Shown: piece after piece, positions 15,461 through 25,475 of the stretch | How positions within the stretch are numbered: the stretch's first letter is position 1 | How the letters are laid out: the number at the start of each line of letters is the position of its first letter | Assembly (NCBI GenBank): GCA_965204415.1 | Contig: CBDBEL010000004.1 | Location: forward strand, 124,001 to 188,000 | DNA length: 64,000 nt | Direction of reading: 5' to 3' | Source of the DNA: Aldehydirespirator sp965204415 | Lineage (GTDB): Bacteria > Actinomycetota > Acidimicrobiia > Acidimicrobiales > Aldehydirespiratoraceae | Translations under genes and position numbers: made by a program | The notes under the pieces: model-generated | Told to the model about the DNA's origin: nothing | Seen by the model: the letters and a program-made list of their open reading frames with translations, nothing else | Databases searched by the model: none

Positions 15461-18400
15461 GTGAACGGCCAAGGACTGCACCGGCTGCTGCCGCTGCTGG
15501 CAGAGAATCCCGGTCTCGATGAGCTGCTGGGACGGCGCACCGCTGCGCTGGCGGTGCCCGAGGCCGCCCGGGCCGCGGCTGTGGCCGGCCTGAGCGCGGC
15601 GTCAGGCCGGCGGCCGCTGCTGGTCGCGGTGCCGACCCGGACGGAGGCGGAGTCGCTTGCCTCGGACCTGGCCGCCTTCCTGGGCTCCGGCGAGGTCGAG
15701 GAGATGCCGGCATGGGAGACCCTGCCCTTCGAGCGGGTCAGCCCGTCGATCCACACCATGGGACGGCGCTGCCGGGTCCTGCACCGGATGACGGAGGAGG
15801 CCGCGACGCCGGCGGTGGTGGTCGCCTCGGCCCGGGCCATGGCCCAGTTCGTGTCGGCGGGTCAGGCCGCCGCCCCGGTCACTCTCGGCGTCGGCGACTC
15901 CTTCGACCAGTCGGCGCTGGTGCGGCGCCTGGCGGAGTTCGGCTACCACCGGGAGCACCAGGTGGAGCACCGCGGGGAGATGGCCGTTCGAGGTTCCATC
16001 GTCGATGTCTACCCCTCGACGGCGTCGGCGCCGGTTCGCATCGACTTCTGGGGTGACGACATCGATCGGCTGGTGGAGTTCTCGGTCGGCGACCAGCGGT
16101 CCACGAACCCCCTGGACCGCCTCGAGGTCTACCCGGCCCGGGAGCTGCGCCCCGACGGGCCGATGCGGCGGCGGGCCGCCGGCCTGGTGGCGAGCCAGCC
16201 GTGGGGCCGGGAGCAATGGGACCGGCTGGCCGACGGCGAGTTCTTCGAAGGGATGGAGTCTTGGTGGCCGTGGCTGGTGGAGCGCCCCGAGGTGGTGCCC
16301 GGCCTGCTCGGCGCCGGCGGCGCTCTGGCGGTCGTCGAACCCCGCCGCCTGTCCGACAGGGTCGCCGAGATCCTGGCCGAGGAGGAGGACCTCGCCGCCG
16401 GTCTGGCCAAGACCTGGAGCACCGGCGCGGCCGGCATGCCCCGGCTTCACGCCGGCTTCGACGAACTGGTGGCGGCCGTCGCATCGCCGGTGTGGGAGCT
16501 GCCCGCGACGCCGGACTCGCCCGGCGCGCCGGCGCTGGCCGCATCGGGCTGGGACCGGGTGCACGGCAACGTCGAACCGCTGGCGGCGCGCCTGCGCGAT
16601 CTGGCCGGCCGGGGCTACCGGGCAGTGCTCGGCGCGCCGGGCGGTGCCGCCGCACGCCTCAGCGGCCTGCTCGCCGAGCACGGCGCCAGCGTCGAGCCGG
16701 TGGAGGCCACTCTCGGCCGGGGCGCGGTCCTGGAAGGGATCAAACTCGCGCTGCTGTCGGAGACCGACGTGACCGGCCGGCGGCGCGCCCACCGGCCGCC
16801 ACGGGCACGGTCCCGCGATCAGCGCCGCTTCCTGGACGATCTCGTTGTCGGGGCGTTCGTGGTGCATCAGCACCACGGCGTGGCCCGCTTCGAGGGGATG
16901 GTCTGCCGGACCATCGGCGGCCATGAGCGCGAGTACCTGCTCCTCGCCTACCGGGGCAGGGACCGGCTCTACGTGCCCTCCGACCAGATCGCCTCGATCC
17001 GCCACTACACCGGCGGCGAGGCGCCGACGCTGTCGCGGATGGGGGGCTCGGACTGGGCGGCCACCAAGAACCGGGTGAGGCGGGCCGTGGCCGAGGTGGC
17101 CCAGGAACTGGTCGTGCTCTACCAGAAGCGCATGACCACCCCAGGGCAGGCCCTCGACCCGGACACCCCGTGGCAGCGGGAGCTAGAGGACTCCTTCGAG
17201 TACCAGGAGACCCGGGACCAGCAGCAGGCCATCGACGAAGTGAAGCGCGACATGGAGCGCCCTGTGCCCATGGACCGGCTGCTGGTGGGCGACGTCGGCT
17301 TCGGCAAGACCGAGATCGCGGTGCGGGCCGCGTTCAAGGCGGTTCAGAGCGGGCGCCAGGCGGCCGTGCTGGTTCCCACGACGCTGCTGGCGCAGCAGCA
17401 CACCCAGACGTTCCGTGACCGCTACGGGCCCTTCCCGGTGCGAGTGGAGACGCTGAGCCGGTTCCTGACCCCGGCCCAGACACGGGAGGTGCTGCGAGGA
17501 CTGCAGACCGGCGAGGTCGACGTGGTCGTGGGCACCCACCGGATGCTGTCGGCCGACGTGAGCTTCAAGCGTCTCGGTCTGCTCGTCATCGACGAGGAAC
17601 AGCGCTTCGGGGTCCGGCACAAGGAGTCGATCAAGTCCCTCAAGGCCGATGTGGACGTGCTGACCCTCACGGCCACACCCGTGCCCCGCACCCTGGAGAT
17701 GAGCCTCACCGGCATCCGGGACATGTCCCTGCTCGAGACGCCGCCGGCGGACCGCCAGCCGATCCTCACCTACGTGGGCGAGCAGGCCGACCGTCCGGCG
17801 GCGGAGGCCATCCGGCGCGAGCTGCTGCGCGAGGGACAGGTCTTCTATGTCCACAACCGGGTGGCCGACATCGAGCACGTCGCCGAGCGGGTGCGCTCCC
17901 TGGTGCCGGAGGCCCGGGTGGCCGTGGCCCACGGCCAGATGGACGAGGGCACGCTGGAGCGGGCCGTCCTCGACTTCGCCGACTACCGCTACGACGTGCT
18001 GGTCTGCACCACCATCATCGAGTCGGGCATCGACATGCCCACGGTGAACACTCTGGTGGTCGACCGGGCCGACCGGCTCGGGCTGGGCCAGCTCCACCAG
18101 ATCCGCGGTCGGGTGGGACGGGCCGGCCGGCGGGCCTACGCCTACCTGTTCCATCCGGTCGACCAGGTCCTCAGCGAGGAGGCCTACGAGCGGCTCAAGA
18201 CCATCGGGGAGGCGACCCAGCTGGGATCCGGGTACCGGATCGCCATGCGCGACCTCGAGATCAGGGGCGCGGGGAACCTGCTGGGCGAGGCCCAGTCGGG
18301 GCATATCGCCGCGGTCGGTTACGACCTGTACTGCCGCCTGGTGAACGAGGCGGTGGCGGAGCTGCGGGGCGAGACCGTCCCCGAGCCGCCCGAGGTGACC

Positions 18401-18895
18401 ATCGAGGTTCCCGGCGATGCGCACATCCCTGCCGACTACATTGGGAGGGAGGCTGCCCGCCTCGAGGCGTACCGCCGCTTGGCCGCGGCTTCGGAGCTGT
18501 CCGAGCTGGCCGACATCCGAGCCGAGTGGATCGACCGGTTCGGCCCCGTCCCGGCGCCGGCCGAAGCGCTGCTGTCCATCGGCAGGCTCCGGGTGGAGTG
18601 CCTGCGCCACGGCGTCTCCGAAGTTGTCGTCACCCGCCGCGGCGGCGGCCCGCTGTCGGCGGCACGCTACGCGGCCCGGCTGGCGCCGGTGGAACTGCCG
18701 GCCAGCCGCCAGGTGCGGCTTCGCCGGCTGTACGGCGACCGTGCCGTCTGCAAGGACGAGGCTCGGGAACTGCACGTCCCGCTGCGGGCCGACGCCGGTC
18801 CGGTTGTCGATCAGCTGTTGGCCCTGCTGGACGACGTGGTGGCGCCCGGCGCGCCAGCCCCCGCGCCTACTGACGCTAGGGTGCGGACTTCGTGA
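15461..18895 (+). CDS. mfd: Transcription-repair coupling factor Mfd
   Basis: A 1144-residue DNA translocase that removes stalled RNA polymerase and recruits UvrA. Order of domains: UvrB-homology N-terminus, then the CarD-like RNA-polymerase-interaction domain (VGAFVVHQHHGVARFEG, about residues 465-520). The superfamily 2 helicase core has Walker A GDVGFGKTE near residue 610 and DEEQRFG near residue 711, and the motif VI region includes HQIRGRVGRAGR. The C-terminal TRCF domain is last. I chose GTG 15461 with GAGG 6 nt upstream; GTG 15443 in the same frame adds six residues. The TGA overlaps the GTG of the next gene. Confidence 0.96.
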   Translation: MNGQGLHRLLPLLAENPGLDELLGRRTAALAVPEAARAAAVAGLSAASGRRPLLVAVPTRTEAESLASDLAAFLGSGEVEEMPAWETLPFERVSPSIHTMGRRCRVLHRMTEEAATPAVVVASARAMAQFVSAGQAAAPVTLGVGDSFDQSALVRRLAEFGYHREHQVEHRGEMAVRGSIVDVYPSTASAPVRIDFWGDDIDRLVEFSVGDQRSTNPLDRLEVYPARELRPDGPMRRRAAGLVASQPWGREQWDRLADGEFFEGMESWWPWLVERPEVVPGLLGAGGALAVVEPRRLSDRVAEILAEEEDLAAGLAKTWSTGAAGMPRLHAGFDELVAAVASPVWELPATPDSPGAPALAASGWDRVHGNVEPLAARLRDLAGRGYRAVLGAPGGAAARLSGLLAEHGASVEPVEATLGRGAVLEGIKLALLSETDVTGRRRAHRPPRARSRDQRRFLDDLVVGAFVVHQHHGVARFEGMVCRTIGGHEREYLLLAYRGRDRLYVPSDQIASIRHYTGGEAPTLSRMGGSDWAATKNRVRRAVAEVAQELVVLYQKRMTTPGQALDPDTPWQRELEDSFEYQETRDQQQAIDEVKRDMERPVPMDRLLVGDVGFGKTEIAVRAAFKAVQSGRQAAVLVPTTLLAQQHTQTFRDRYGPFPVRVETLSRFLTPAQTREVLRGLQTGEVDVVVGTHRMLSADVSFKRLGLLVIDEEQRFGVRHKESIKSLKADVDVLTLTATPVPRTLEMSLTGIRDMSLLETPPADRQPILTYVGEQADRPAAEAIRRELLREGQVFYVHNRVADIEHVAERVRSLVPEARVAVAHGQMDEGTLERAVLDFADYRYDVLVCTTIIESGIDMPTVNTLVVDRADRLGLGQLHQIRGRVGRAGRRAYAYLFHPVDQVLSEEAYERLKTIGEATQLGSGYRIAMRDLEIRGAGNLLGEAQSGHIAAVGYDLYCRLVNEAVAELRGETVPEPPEVTIEVPGDAHIPADYIGREAARLEAYRRLAAASELSELADIRAEWIDRFGPVPAPAEALLSIGRLRVECLRHGVSEVVVTRRGGGPLSAARYAARLAPVELPASRQVRLRRLYGDRAVCKDEARELHVPLRADAGPVVDQLLALLDDVVAPGAPAPAPTDARVRTS

Positions 18896-19974
18896 GCCGG
18901 ACCCGCCCCATCGCAGCCGCCCGCGCCGTCGATCGGGCGCGAACGGGCAAGAGGCTCTTGCGTCGCGAACCGGTGTTTCCCGCTCGCCTTCGCTGCGCTC
19001 ATAGGCCGCTCGGGCCACGGCCTCGCCCTCGTGGGAGAGGTTCGCTCGTATGTTCGCTCGGCCTCCTGGCCGCCTCGATGTCGCTGCTGGCGTCTGGGTG
19101 CGGAGCCTCGCCGGACCCGGCCGCGGAGGTGGCCGGCGTGGAGTACGCCGTCGAGGATCTGACCGCCTACCTCGAGACCACCGATCCCGACAGCGAGGCC
19201 CGGGCGTTGCGCAGCGAGGCGGCCGCCTGGCTCACCAGCTGGGTGTTCTTCACCGCCCTCGAGCAGGAGATGGCTGAACGGGGAATCGCGATCACCAACG
19301 CCCACGAGGCCCAGGCGGTCGCCGATATCACCCAGGCCGATCCGACCTTCGTTCCCGGCGCCGCCGGGAGCGGGATCACGATCCGCCAGCGGGCCGCGAC
19401 CCTGGCCGCGTTCGAGTGGACTGAGCGCGAGGTGCCTGTGGAGGTCGCCGGCGAGCCGCTGCGCCATCTGTGCTCGAGGCACATCCTCGTGGAGACGCAG
19501 GCGGAGGCCGACGAGGTCCTGGCCCGACTCGGGGCCGGAGAGGACTTCAGCCTGCTCGCCCTCGATCTCTCGCTCGATCCGGGCAGCGGATCGTTGGGCG
19601 GCGACCTCGGCTGCGTGCTGGAGGGCTCGTTCGTGCCGCCCTTCGAGGAAGCGGCCTACGGGGCCGCCCCGGGCGAGGTGGTGGTGGCGGAGTCGCAGTT
19701 CGGGTTCCACGTGATCGAAGTAGTCAGCTCCGGGCCCGCGACCGCACAGAATCATCCCCAGCTCGACGCGGAGTCGCTGGCCCGGATGGCCGAGGCCGCG
19801 GAACTGGCTGCTCTCAGCGTCGCCCAGGGCGAGGTCCAGGCTCAGCGCCAGCAGCTCTTGATCGACATGCAGGAGCACATCTTCGAGCGCTACGGGCCGG
19901 ATGTGAAGATCGACGACCGCTACGGCCGCTGGGACCCCGACGAGTTCCGGGTGGTCCCCGAGCCCACCGAGTGA
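18892..19974 (+). CDS. PpiC/parvulin-type peptidyl-prolyl isomerase lipoprotein with repeat-derived leader
   Basis: A 360-residue predicted lipoprotein. The C-terminal third is a parvulin rotamase domain (SRHILVETQAEADEVLARL to GFHVIEVV, about residues 198-285), probably an extracytoplasmic foldase like PrsA/SurA. A lipobox (LLASGC) ends a hydrophobic segment near residue 67, but some 48 polar, Arg-rich residues precede that segment, far more than a normal signal peptide n-region. That extra stretch is encoded by the dispersed repeat copy at about 18957-19075. The start GTG 18892 overlaps the mfd stop (GTGA). No better internal start codon was found. Confidence 0.82.
   Translation: MSRTRPIAAARAVDRARTGKRLLRREPVFPARLRCAHRPLGPRPRPRGRGSLVCSLGLLAASMSLLASGCGASPDPAAEVAGVEYAVEDLTAYLETTDPDSEARALRSEAAAWLTSWVFFTALEQEMAERGIAITNAHEAQAVADITQADPTFVPGAAGSGITIRQRAATLAAFEWTEREVPVEVAGEPLRHLCSRHILVETQAEADEVLARLGAGEDFSLLALDLSLDPGSGSLGGDLGCVLEGSFVPPFEEAAYGAAPGEVVVAESQFGFHVIEVVSSGPATAQNHPQLDAESLARMAEAAELAALSVAQGEVQAQRQQLLIDMQEHIFERYGPDVKIDDRYGRWDPDEFRVVPEPTE
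18957..19075 (-). repeat. Dispersed repeat copy B, inside the start of the PpiC lipoprotein gene
   Basis: Read on the + strand this copy has GTGTTTCCCGCTC, TTCGCTGCGCTCA, GGCCGCTCGGGCCACGGCC and a terminal GCTCGGCCTCCTGGCC. These blocks match, in reverse complement and the same order, those of copies C and D. It is in frame with the lipoprotein gene and encodes VFPARLRCAHRPLGPRPRP and CSLGLLAA. Confidence 0.8.
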
Positions 19975-19988
19975 CCGGGGACGGTCCG

Positions 19989-20799
19989 ATGGCCAACCCC
20001 GTTCCCGCCCCCGACGCCCCCGAGCACGGTGCCGAGAGCCTGCACACCGCCATCCTGCGTCTCGACGAGCTGGTGCGGACGCTGCGAGAGCAGTGCCCGT
20101 GGGACCGCGAGCAGACCCACACCAGCCTTCGCCGCTACCTGCTGGAGGAGACCTACGAGGCGCTGGAGGCCCTCGACGCCAGGGCCGGCGGCGAGGGCGA
20201 GGCCGAGGACCTGGACCGGGACCTGTGCGAGGAGCTCGGAGACCTGCTCTACCAGGTGTGGTTCCAGGCCCATCTGGCCTCCGAGCGAGGCGCCTTCAGC
20301 ATCGTGGACGTCGCCCAGGGAGTGCGAGACAAGCTGGTGGCCCGCCACCCTCACGTCTACGGCGACGTCGTGGCCCCCGACGCCGACACGGTGCGGGCCA
20401 ATTGGGACGCCATCAAGCTCCAGGAGAAGGGGCGGGACTCGGTCATGGACGGCATCCCGCAGACGCTTCCCGCGCTGCTGCGAGCCGTGAAGGTCCAGAA
20501 GCGGGCCGCCGCCGCGGGCCTCTCTCGCCGACGACGGATCGCAGGGGTCCTTCCTTGCGACGGAGGGTGCGCTGGCCGGGCTTCGAGCCGAGCCGAACGA
20601 GCACACCCTTGGGGAGCTGTTGCTGGCCGCGGTGGAGCTGGGCCGGCGCATCAAGGTCGATCCCGAGGACGCCCTGCGGTCGACGACCGAGCGGGCCGAG
20701 CACCGCTATCGCACACTGGAACAGGACCGAGCGGAGCTAGAATCCAGACCCCACACCGACGGACGCCGAGGGATCGGACGGAGCGGCGCCCGACCGTGA
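19989..20799 (+). pseudogene. mazG: MazG nucleotide pyrophosphohydrolase, frameshifted in this sequence
   Basis: MazG hydrolyses NTPs to NMPs. The N-terminal domain is normal: CPWDREQTHTSLRRYLLEETYEALEAL with EExxE, then EELGDLLYQVWFQAHLA with ExxD metal ligands, and the HPHVYGDV loop. After QKRAAAAGL (about 20520) the family C-terminus continues one frame over, with LGELLLAAVELGRRIKVDPEDALRSTTERAEHRYRTLE, ending at TGA 20797. Dropping one base around 20516-20525 (GGG or TCTCTC) restores it. Unshifted, the product would gain an unrelated tail running to 20861 and overlapping eno. An indel in the sequence data is the simplest explanation, but true inactivation cannot be excluded. Confidence 0.88.
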
Positions 20800-20848
20800 G
20801 GCCGTGTCGCGCCGTGCACGGCGTAGATCGCAACCCGGAGGTTCGCCG

Positions 20849-22146
<1,298 letters not shown>

Positions 22147-22150
<4 letters not shown>

Positions 22151-22272
22151 AGACGCGGGATGCTGTGAAGACGCGGGATGCTGTGAAGACGCGGGATGCT
22201 GTGAAGACGCGGGATGCCGTAAAGCGCGGCGGCGCTGTGAAGCGCCGGGATGCTGTCAAGCGCGCGCCTACC
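22147..22272 (+). repeat. Seven 18-bp tandem units beginning at the eno/ftsB stop-start overlap
   Basis: GTGAAGACGCGGGATGCT is repeated at 22147, 22165 and 22183 exactly and at 22201 with one change. Three decayed units follow at 22219, 22237 and 22255. Each unit begins at a potential GTG (or GTA/GTC) codon, and the GGGA in each lies 6 nt before the next one. Confidence 0.95.
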
Positions 22273-22590
22273 GTGAAGCGCGCCTGGTGGCATCGGCTGC
22301 TTCTGGTGGTCCTGTTCGCGGGCACCCTGGGCGCGGCCGTGATGTTCGGCGCGTCGTCGGTGGGCACCTGGTTCGACCAGAACGCCCAGCGGGCCGATGC
22401 GGAGCACACCGCGGTGGAGCTCGAGGCCCGCATCGCCGAGCTCACCGACGAGATCGACAGGCGTACCAGCGAGGACGGAGTGCGGCGCGAGGCCCTCTGC
22501 TTCGGGCCCTACGTGGAGCCCGGGACCGAGGTCTATGCGGTGATGGGCCTCAACGGCTGCGTCGGCCAACCCCAGAGCCCGAGCGGGTAG
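22147..22590 (+). CDS. FtsB/DivIC-type septum formation initiator with repeated N-terminus
   Basis: A 147-residue bitopic membrane protein. The N-terminus is seven copies of a basic hexapeptide (VKTRDA and variants), then a single membrane segment (LLLVVLFAGTLGAAVMFGA, about residues 52-70) and a short coiled coil (ADAEHTAVELEARIAELTDEIDRR), ending in a Cys-containing tail. This is the DivIC/FtsB layout of the divisome FtsQ-B-L complex, and the position behind eno supports it. GTG codons at 22147, 22165, 22183, 22201, 22237 and 22273 are all in frame, so the true start is uncertain. The basic repeats lie on the cytoplasmic side. Confidence 0.82.
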
Positions 22591-22600
22591 GGAGCCATTC

Positions 22601-23002
22601 ATGCCAGCACATCGCGTCGACCTGAAGGTCCGCTTCTACGAGCTGGACCCCTACGGGCATCTGAACCACGCCGCCTACATTCAGTTCTTCGAGACGGGCC
22701 GGGTGGAGCTGCTGGATGAGGTCGGGGTGGACCTGGAGTCGTTTGCGGCCCGGGGCTACCGCTTCGTGGTCACCCGCATCCAGACGTCGTTCGACCGCCC
22801 GGTTCACGCCACCGACACCATCACCGTGGAGACCGAGGTCGTCGAGTTCCGCCGGGCCTCGTCGGTGTGGCGCCAGCGACTGATGCGCGGCGACGAGGTG
22901 GTGGCCCGCCAGGAGCTGCGGGCCGCGATCACCGACACCGAGGGCAAGCCGGCGCGGGTCCCCCCCGACGTGATCGAGGCACTCGGCCCTTACTTCGTCT
23001 GA
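22601..23002 (+). CDS. YbgC/4-hydroxybenzoyl-CoA thioesterase-like hotdog protein
   Basis: A 133-residue single hotdog-fold acyl-CoA thioesterase. The N-terminal VRFYELDPYGHLNHAAYIQFFETGR carries the catalytic Asp of this family (D-x-x-GHxNxxxY). The typical VTRIQTSFDRPVHATDTITVETEV strand region follows. A GGAG ribosome binding site precedes ATG 22601. It likely hydrolyses short- or medium-chain acyl-CoA; substrate unknown. Confidence 0.88.
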   Translation: MPAHRVDLKVRFYELDPYGHLNHAAYIQFFETGRVELLDEVGVDLESFAARGYRFVVTRIQTSFDRPVHATDTITVETEVVEFRRASSVWRQRLMRGDEVVARQELRAAITDTEGKPARVPPDVIEALGPYFV

Positions 23003-23031
23003 GCTCGGTCCGACGCTCTAGGCTCAGTCGG

Positions 23032-23961
23032 ATGGCAGCCACCGATCTGCGCTCCGTCTCAAGCACCGAAGAGGTGTCGCAGGGGCTCCGCGACCACGCC
23101 TACCTGCCTGACGAGGCGCTGGCCACCGCCGTGTATCTGGCTCTGCGCCTGCGCCGGCCGCTGTTGCTGGAGGGCGAGCCCGGCGTGGGCAAGACCGAGG
23201 TGGCCAAGGTGGTCGCCGACTGGGGCGGCGGCCGGCTGATCCGGCTGCAGTGCTACGAGGGCATCGACGCGGCCCAGGCCGTCTACGAATGGGACTACGC
23301 CCGCCAGTTGATGCACCTGCGGACCATGGAGGCCACCGGGCGGGCCCTCGGCGCGGATGAGGATCGGCTCGCCGACGAGCTCTACAACGAGCGATTCCTG
23401 GTGCGCCGGCCCCTGCTGGAGGCGATCGAGGCTTCTGACGGCCCCCCGCCGGTGCTGCTCGTCGACGAGGTCGACCGCTCCGACGACGAGTTCGAGGCCT
23501 TCCTGCTGGAGGTGCTGTCGGACTACTCGATCACCATCCCCGAGCTCGGGACCTTCGCCGCGGTCGATCCGCCCGTGGTGATCATCACCTCCAACCGCAC
23601 CCGGGACGTGCACGACGCCCTGAAGCGCCGCTGCCTGTACCACTGGGTCGCCCATCCGGGCCCGCAACGGGAGGCGGAGATCATCCGCCTGCGAGCCCCG
23701 GAGGTGACCGATCGCCTGGCCCGGCAGGTCGCCCGCGCCGCGGCCGCCATGCGCGAGGTCGGGCTGTACAAGCCGCCGGGCGTGGCCGAGACCATCGACT
23801 GGGCCCGGGCCTTGAGCCTGCTCGGCGGGGCCAAGCTCGACCTCGCCAACACCTCGGCCACCCTTGGCGCCCTGCTGAAGTACCGCGAGGACCGGGACCG
23901 GGTGATCGAGCACGACCTGGCCGCCATCGTGGCCGACGCCGCCACCGCCCACAGCCCATGA
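23032..23961 (+). CDS. MoxR-family AAA+ ATPase (CoxD-like)
   Basis: A 309-residue MoxR AAA+ ATPase. Walker A is GEPGVGKTE (about residue 46), Walker B LLVDEVDR, sensor 1 region VVIITSNRTRDVHDALKRRC with its arginine finger, and the C-terminal helical lid. Members of this clade (CoxD in carboxidotrophs) act with a vWA-domain partner in assembling the molybdenum-hydroxylase active site. The next gene is exactly such a partner and overlaps by 4 nt (ATGA). Together with xdhC downstream this forms a maturation block, presumably for the CoxL-type enzyme at 9.5-11.8 kb or a relative elsewhere. Confidence 0.9.
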   Translation: MAATDLRSVSSTEEVSQGLRDHAYLPDEALATAVYLALRLRRPLLLEGEPGVGKTEVAKVVADWGGGRLIRLQCYEGIDAAQAVYEWDYARQLMHLRTMEATGRALGADEDRLADELYNERFLVRRPLLEAIEASDGPPPVLLVDEVDRSDDEFEAFLLEVLSDYSITIPELGTFAAVDPPVVIITSNRTRDVHDALKRRCLYHWVAHPGPQREAEIIRLRAPEVTDRLARQVARAAAAMREVGLYKPPGVAETIDWARALSLLGGAKLDLANTSATLGALLKYREDRDRVIEHDLAAIVADAATAHSP

Positions 23962-25388
23962 GCGACGGGGGAGGCGACGCCGCGGACGCGCCGGCCGGGC
24001 CCCGCCCGGAGGCCGACCCGGTCGACGTCGCGGTGGGCTTCGCCGCCGCGGACGCGCCAGCCGGACCGCCCCGCCTGCCGTCTGACCCGGTCGATGTCGC
24101 GGTGGGCTTCGCCGCAAGGGACGCGCCGGCCGGGCAACGCCTGGAGTCCGATCCGGTCGATGTCGCGGTGGGCTTCGCCGCAAGGGACGCGCCGGCCGGG
24201 CAACGCCTGGAGTCCGATCCGGTCGATGTCGCGGTGGGCTTCGCGTGTGCGCTGCGCCGGGCCGGCCTGGAAGTGTCGCTCACGTCGGCGCTGCTCTATG
24301 CGGAGGCGCTGTCGGTGTGTGACGTGGGCAGCCGGCCCTCTCTGTACTGGGCGGGACGGGCCGCGCTGGTCCACCGCATCGAGGACGTCGACGTCTACGA
24401 CGCCGTCTTCGGGGCCTACTGGCTGGGTGAGCCGCTGGGAATGCCCCAGATGGCCGCGGCGAGTGTCCCGGTGGTGCTCCAGCTCGACGACGCCGACGGC
24501 TCCGACGATCACGGCGAGGAATCACCCGGCGACGGCGAGACCATCACGCTGCGCTACAGCGCCACCGAGACGCTGACGGCCAAGGACTTCGCCGACTACA
24601 CCGACGACGAACTGGAAGAGGCCCGGCGGCTGATGGAGCGGTTGCGCTTCTCTGGCCCGACCCGCCCCAGTCGCCGCCCCGAGCCGACCCGGTCGTGCCG
24701 GGGGCGCCTCGATGTGCGCCGGACGGTCCGGGCCGCCATGCGCTCGGGGGGCGAGCCGATGAGAATGCACCGGCGCATGAGCGGTCGCCGGCCCCGGCGC
24801 CTGGTCATGCTGCTGGACGTGTCGGGTTCGATGGAGCGCTACGCCCGGGCCTTGCTGCGCCTGGTCCACGCCGCGGTGGCGGGGCGCAGCCGGGTCGAGG
24901 CCTTCGCTTTGGGCACCCGGCTCACCCGGCTCACCCGGGAGCTGTCGTCGCGGGACCCGGACCGGGCCATGCGGGCCGCGTCGGCCGCGGTGCCCGACTG
25001 GAGCGGCGGCACCCGCCTCGGTGCCGGCCTGCGAGCCTTCAACGACGAGTGGGGATGCCGGGGGATGGCCAGGGGAGCGGTGGTGGTGGTCCTCTCCGAC
25101 GGCTGGGACCGGGGCGACCCCGCGGAGATGTCCGAGCAGATGCAGCGCCTCCAGAGGGTGGCCAACCGGGTGGTGTGGGTCAACCCGCTGAAGGCCTCGC
25201 CCGGGTATGCGCCGCTAGCTCGGGGGATGGCGGCCGCCTTGCCCTACGTCGACGACTTCGTGGAGGGCCACAACCTTGAGTCGTTGGAGCGCCTGGCCGA
25301 ACTGGTGCTCACCGACACACCCCGTGCGTCGCGGCCCCGGGTCGGGAGCCACGCCGCAGCCCCGGCGCTCACCGGAGCCTCCCAGTGA
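23958..25388 (+). CDS. CoxE-like protein with von Willebrand factor A domain
   Basis: A 476-residue partner of the MoxR ATPase. The core begins VDVAVGFACALRRAG near residue 90. The C-terminal vWA domain has a complete MIDAS: DVSGSM near residue 286, the Thr of WSGGTRLG, and the Asp of LSDGWDRGD. The conserved VVWVNPLKASPGYAPLARGMAAALPYVDDF ending is typical of CoxE proteins. The first 95 residues are four tandem copies of a 21-23-residue unit ending DPVDVAVGF, the last merging into the native N-terminus. The starting ATG 23958 overlaps the previous stop. It probably acts with the ATPase in Mo-site maturation. Confidence 0.88.
   Translation: MSDGGGDAADAPAGPRPEADPVDVAVGFAAADAPAGPPRLPSDPVDVAVGFAARDAPAGQRLESDPVDVAVGFAARDAPAGQRLESDPVDVAVGFACALRRAGLEVSLTSALLYAEALSVCDVGSRPSLYWAGRAALVHRIEDVDVYDAVFGAYWLGEPLGMPQMAAASVPVVLQLDDADGSDDHGEESPGDGETITLRYSATETLTAKDFADYTDDELEEARRLMERLRFSGPTRPSRRPEPTRSCRGRLDVRRTVRAAMRSGGEPMRMHRRMSGRRPRRLVMLLDVSGSMERYARALLRLVHAAVAGRSRVEAFALGTRLTRLTRELSSRDPDRAMRAASAAVPDWSGGTRLGAGLRAFNDEWGCRGMARGAVVVVLSDGWDRGDPAEMSEQMQRLQRVANRVVWVNPLKASPGYAPLARGMAAALPYVDDFVEGHNLESLERLAELVLTDTPRASRPRVGSHAAAPALTGASQ
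23979..24242 (+). repeat. Four tandem 63-69-bp in-frame units at the start of the vWA gene
   Basis: Units lie at 23979-24041, 24042-24110, 24111-24176 and 24177-24242. The last two (66 bp each) are identical; the first two are diverged. Each encodes a DAPAG...DPVDVAVGF segment and ends with GGTCGATGTCGCGGTGGGCT or a near copy. Confidence 0.95.
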
Positions 25389-25475
25389 AGGAGATCCTTG
25401 CAGTGAGGGAGGTCCGGCCGTGAAGGAGACCCTGGGGAGTGAAGGAGATCGTGCAGTGAAGGAGATCCTGGAGTG
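25385..25475 (+). repeat. Repeated stop/start junction: two mini-ORFs relaying into xdhC
   Basis: GTGAAGGAGATC-like units recur about every 15-18 bp. Mini-ORF 1 (GTG 25385 to TGA 25423, 12 codons) starts in the overlap with the vWA stop. Mini-ORF 2 (GTG 25420 to TGA 25476, 18 codons) starts in the overlap with mini-ORF 1's stop, and xdhC (GTG 25473) starts in the overlap with mini-ORF 2's stop. The mini-peptides begin VKEIL and VKETL, like the xdhC product. Confidence 0.9.
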
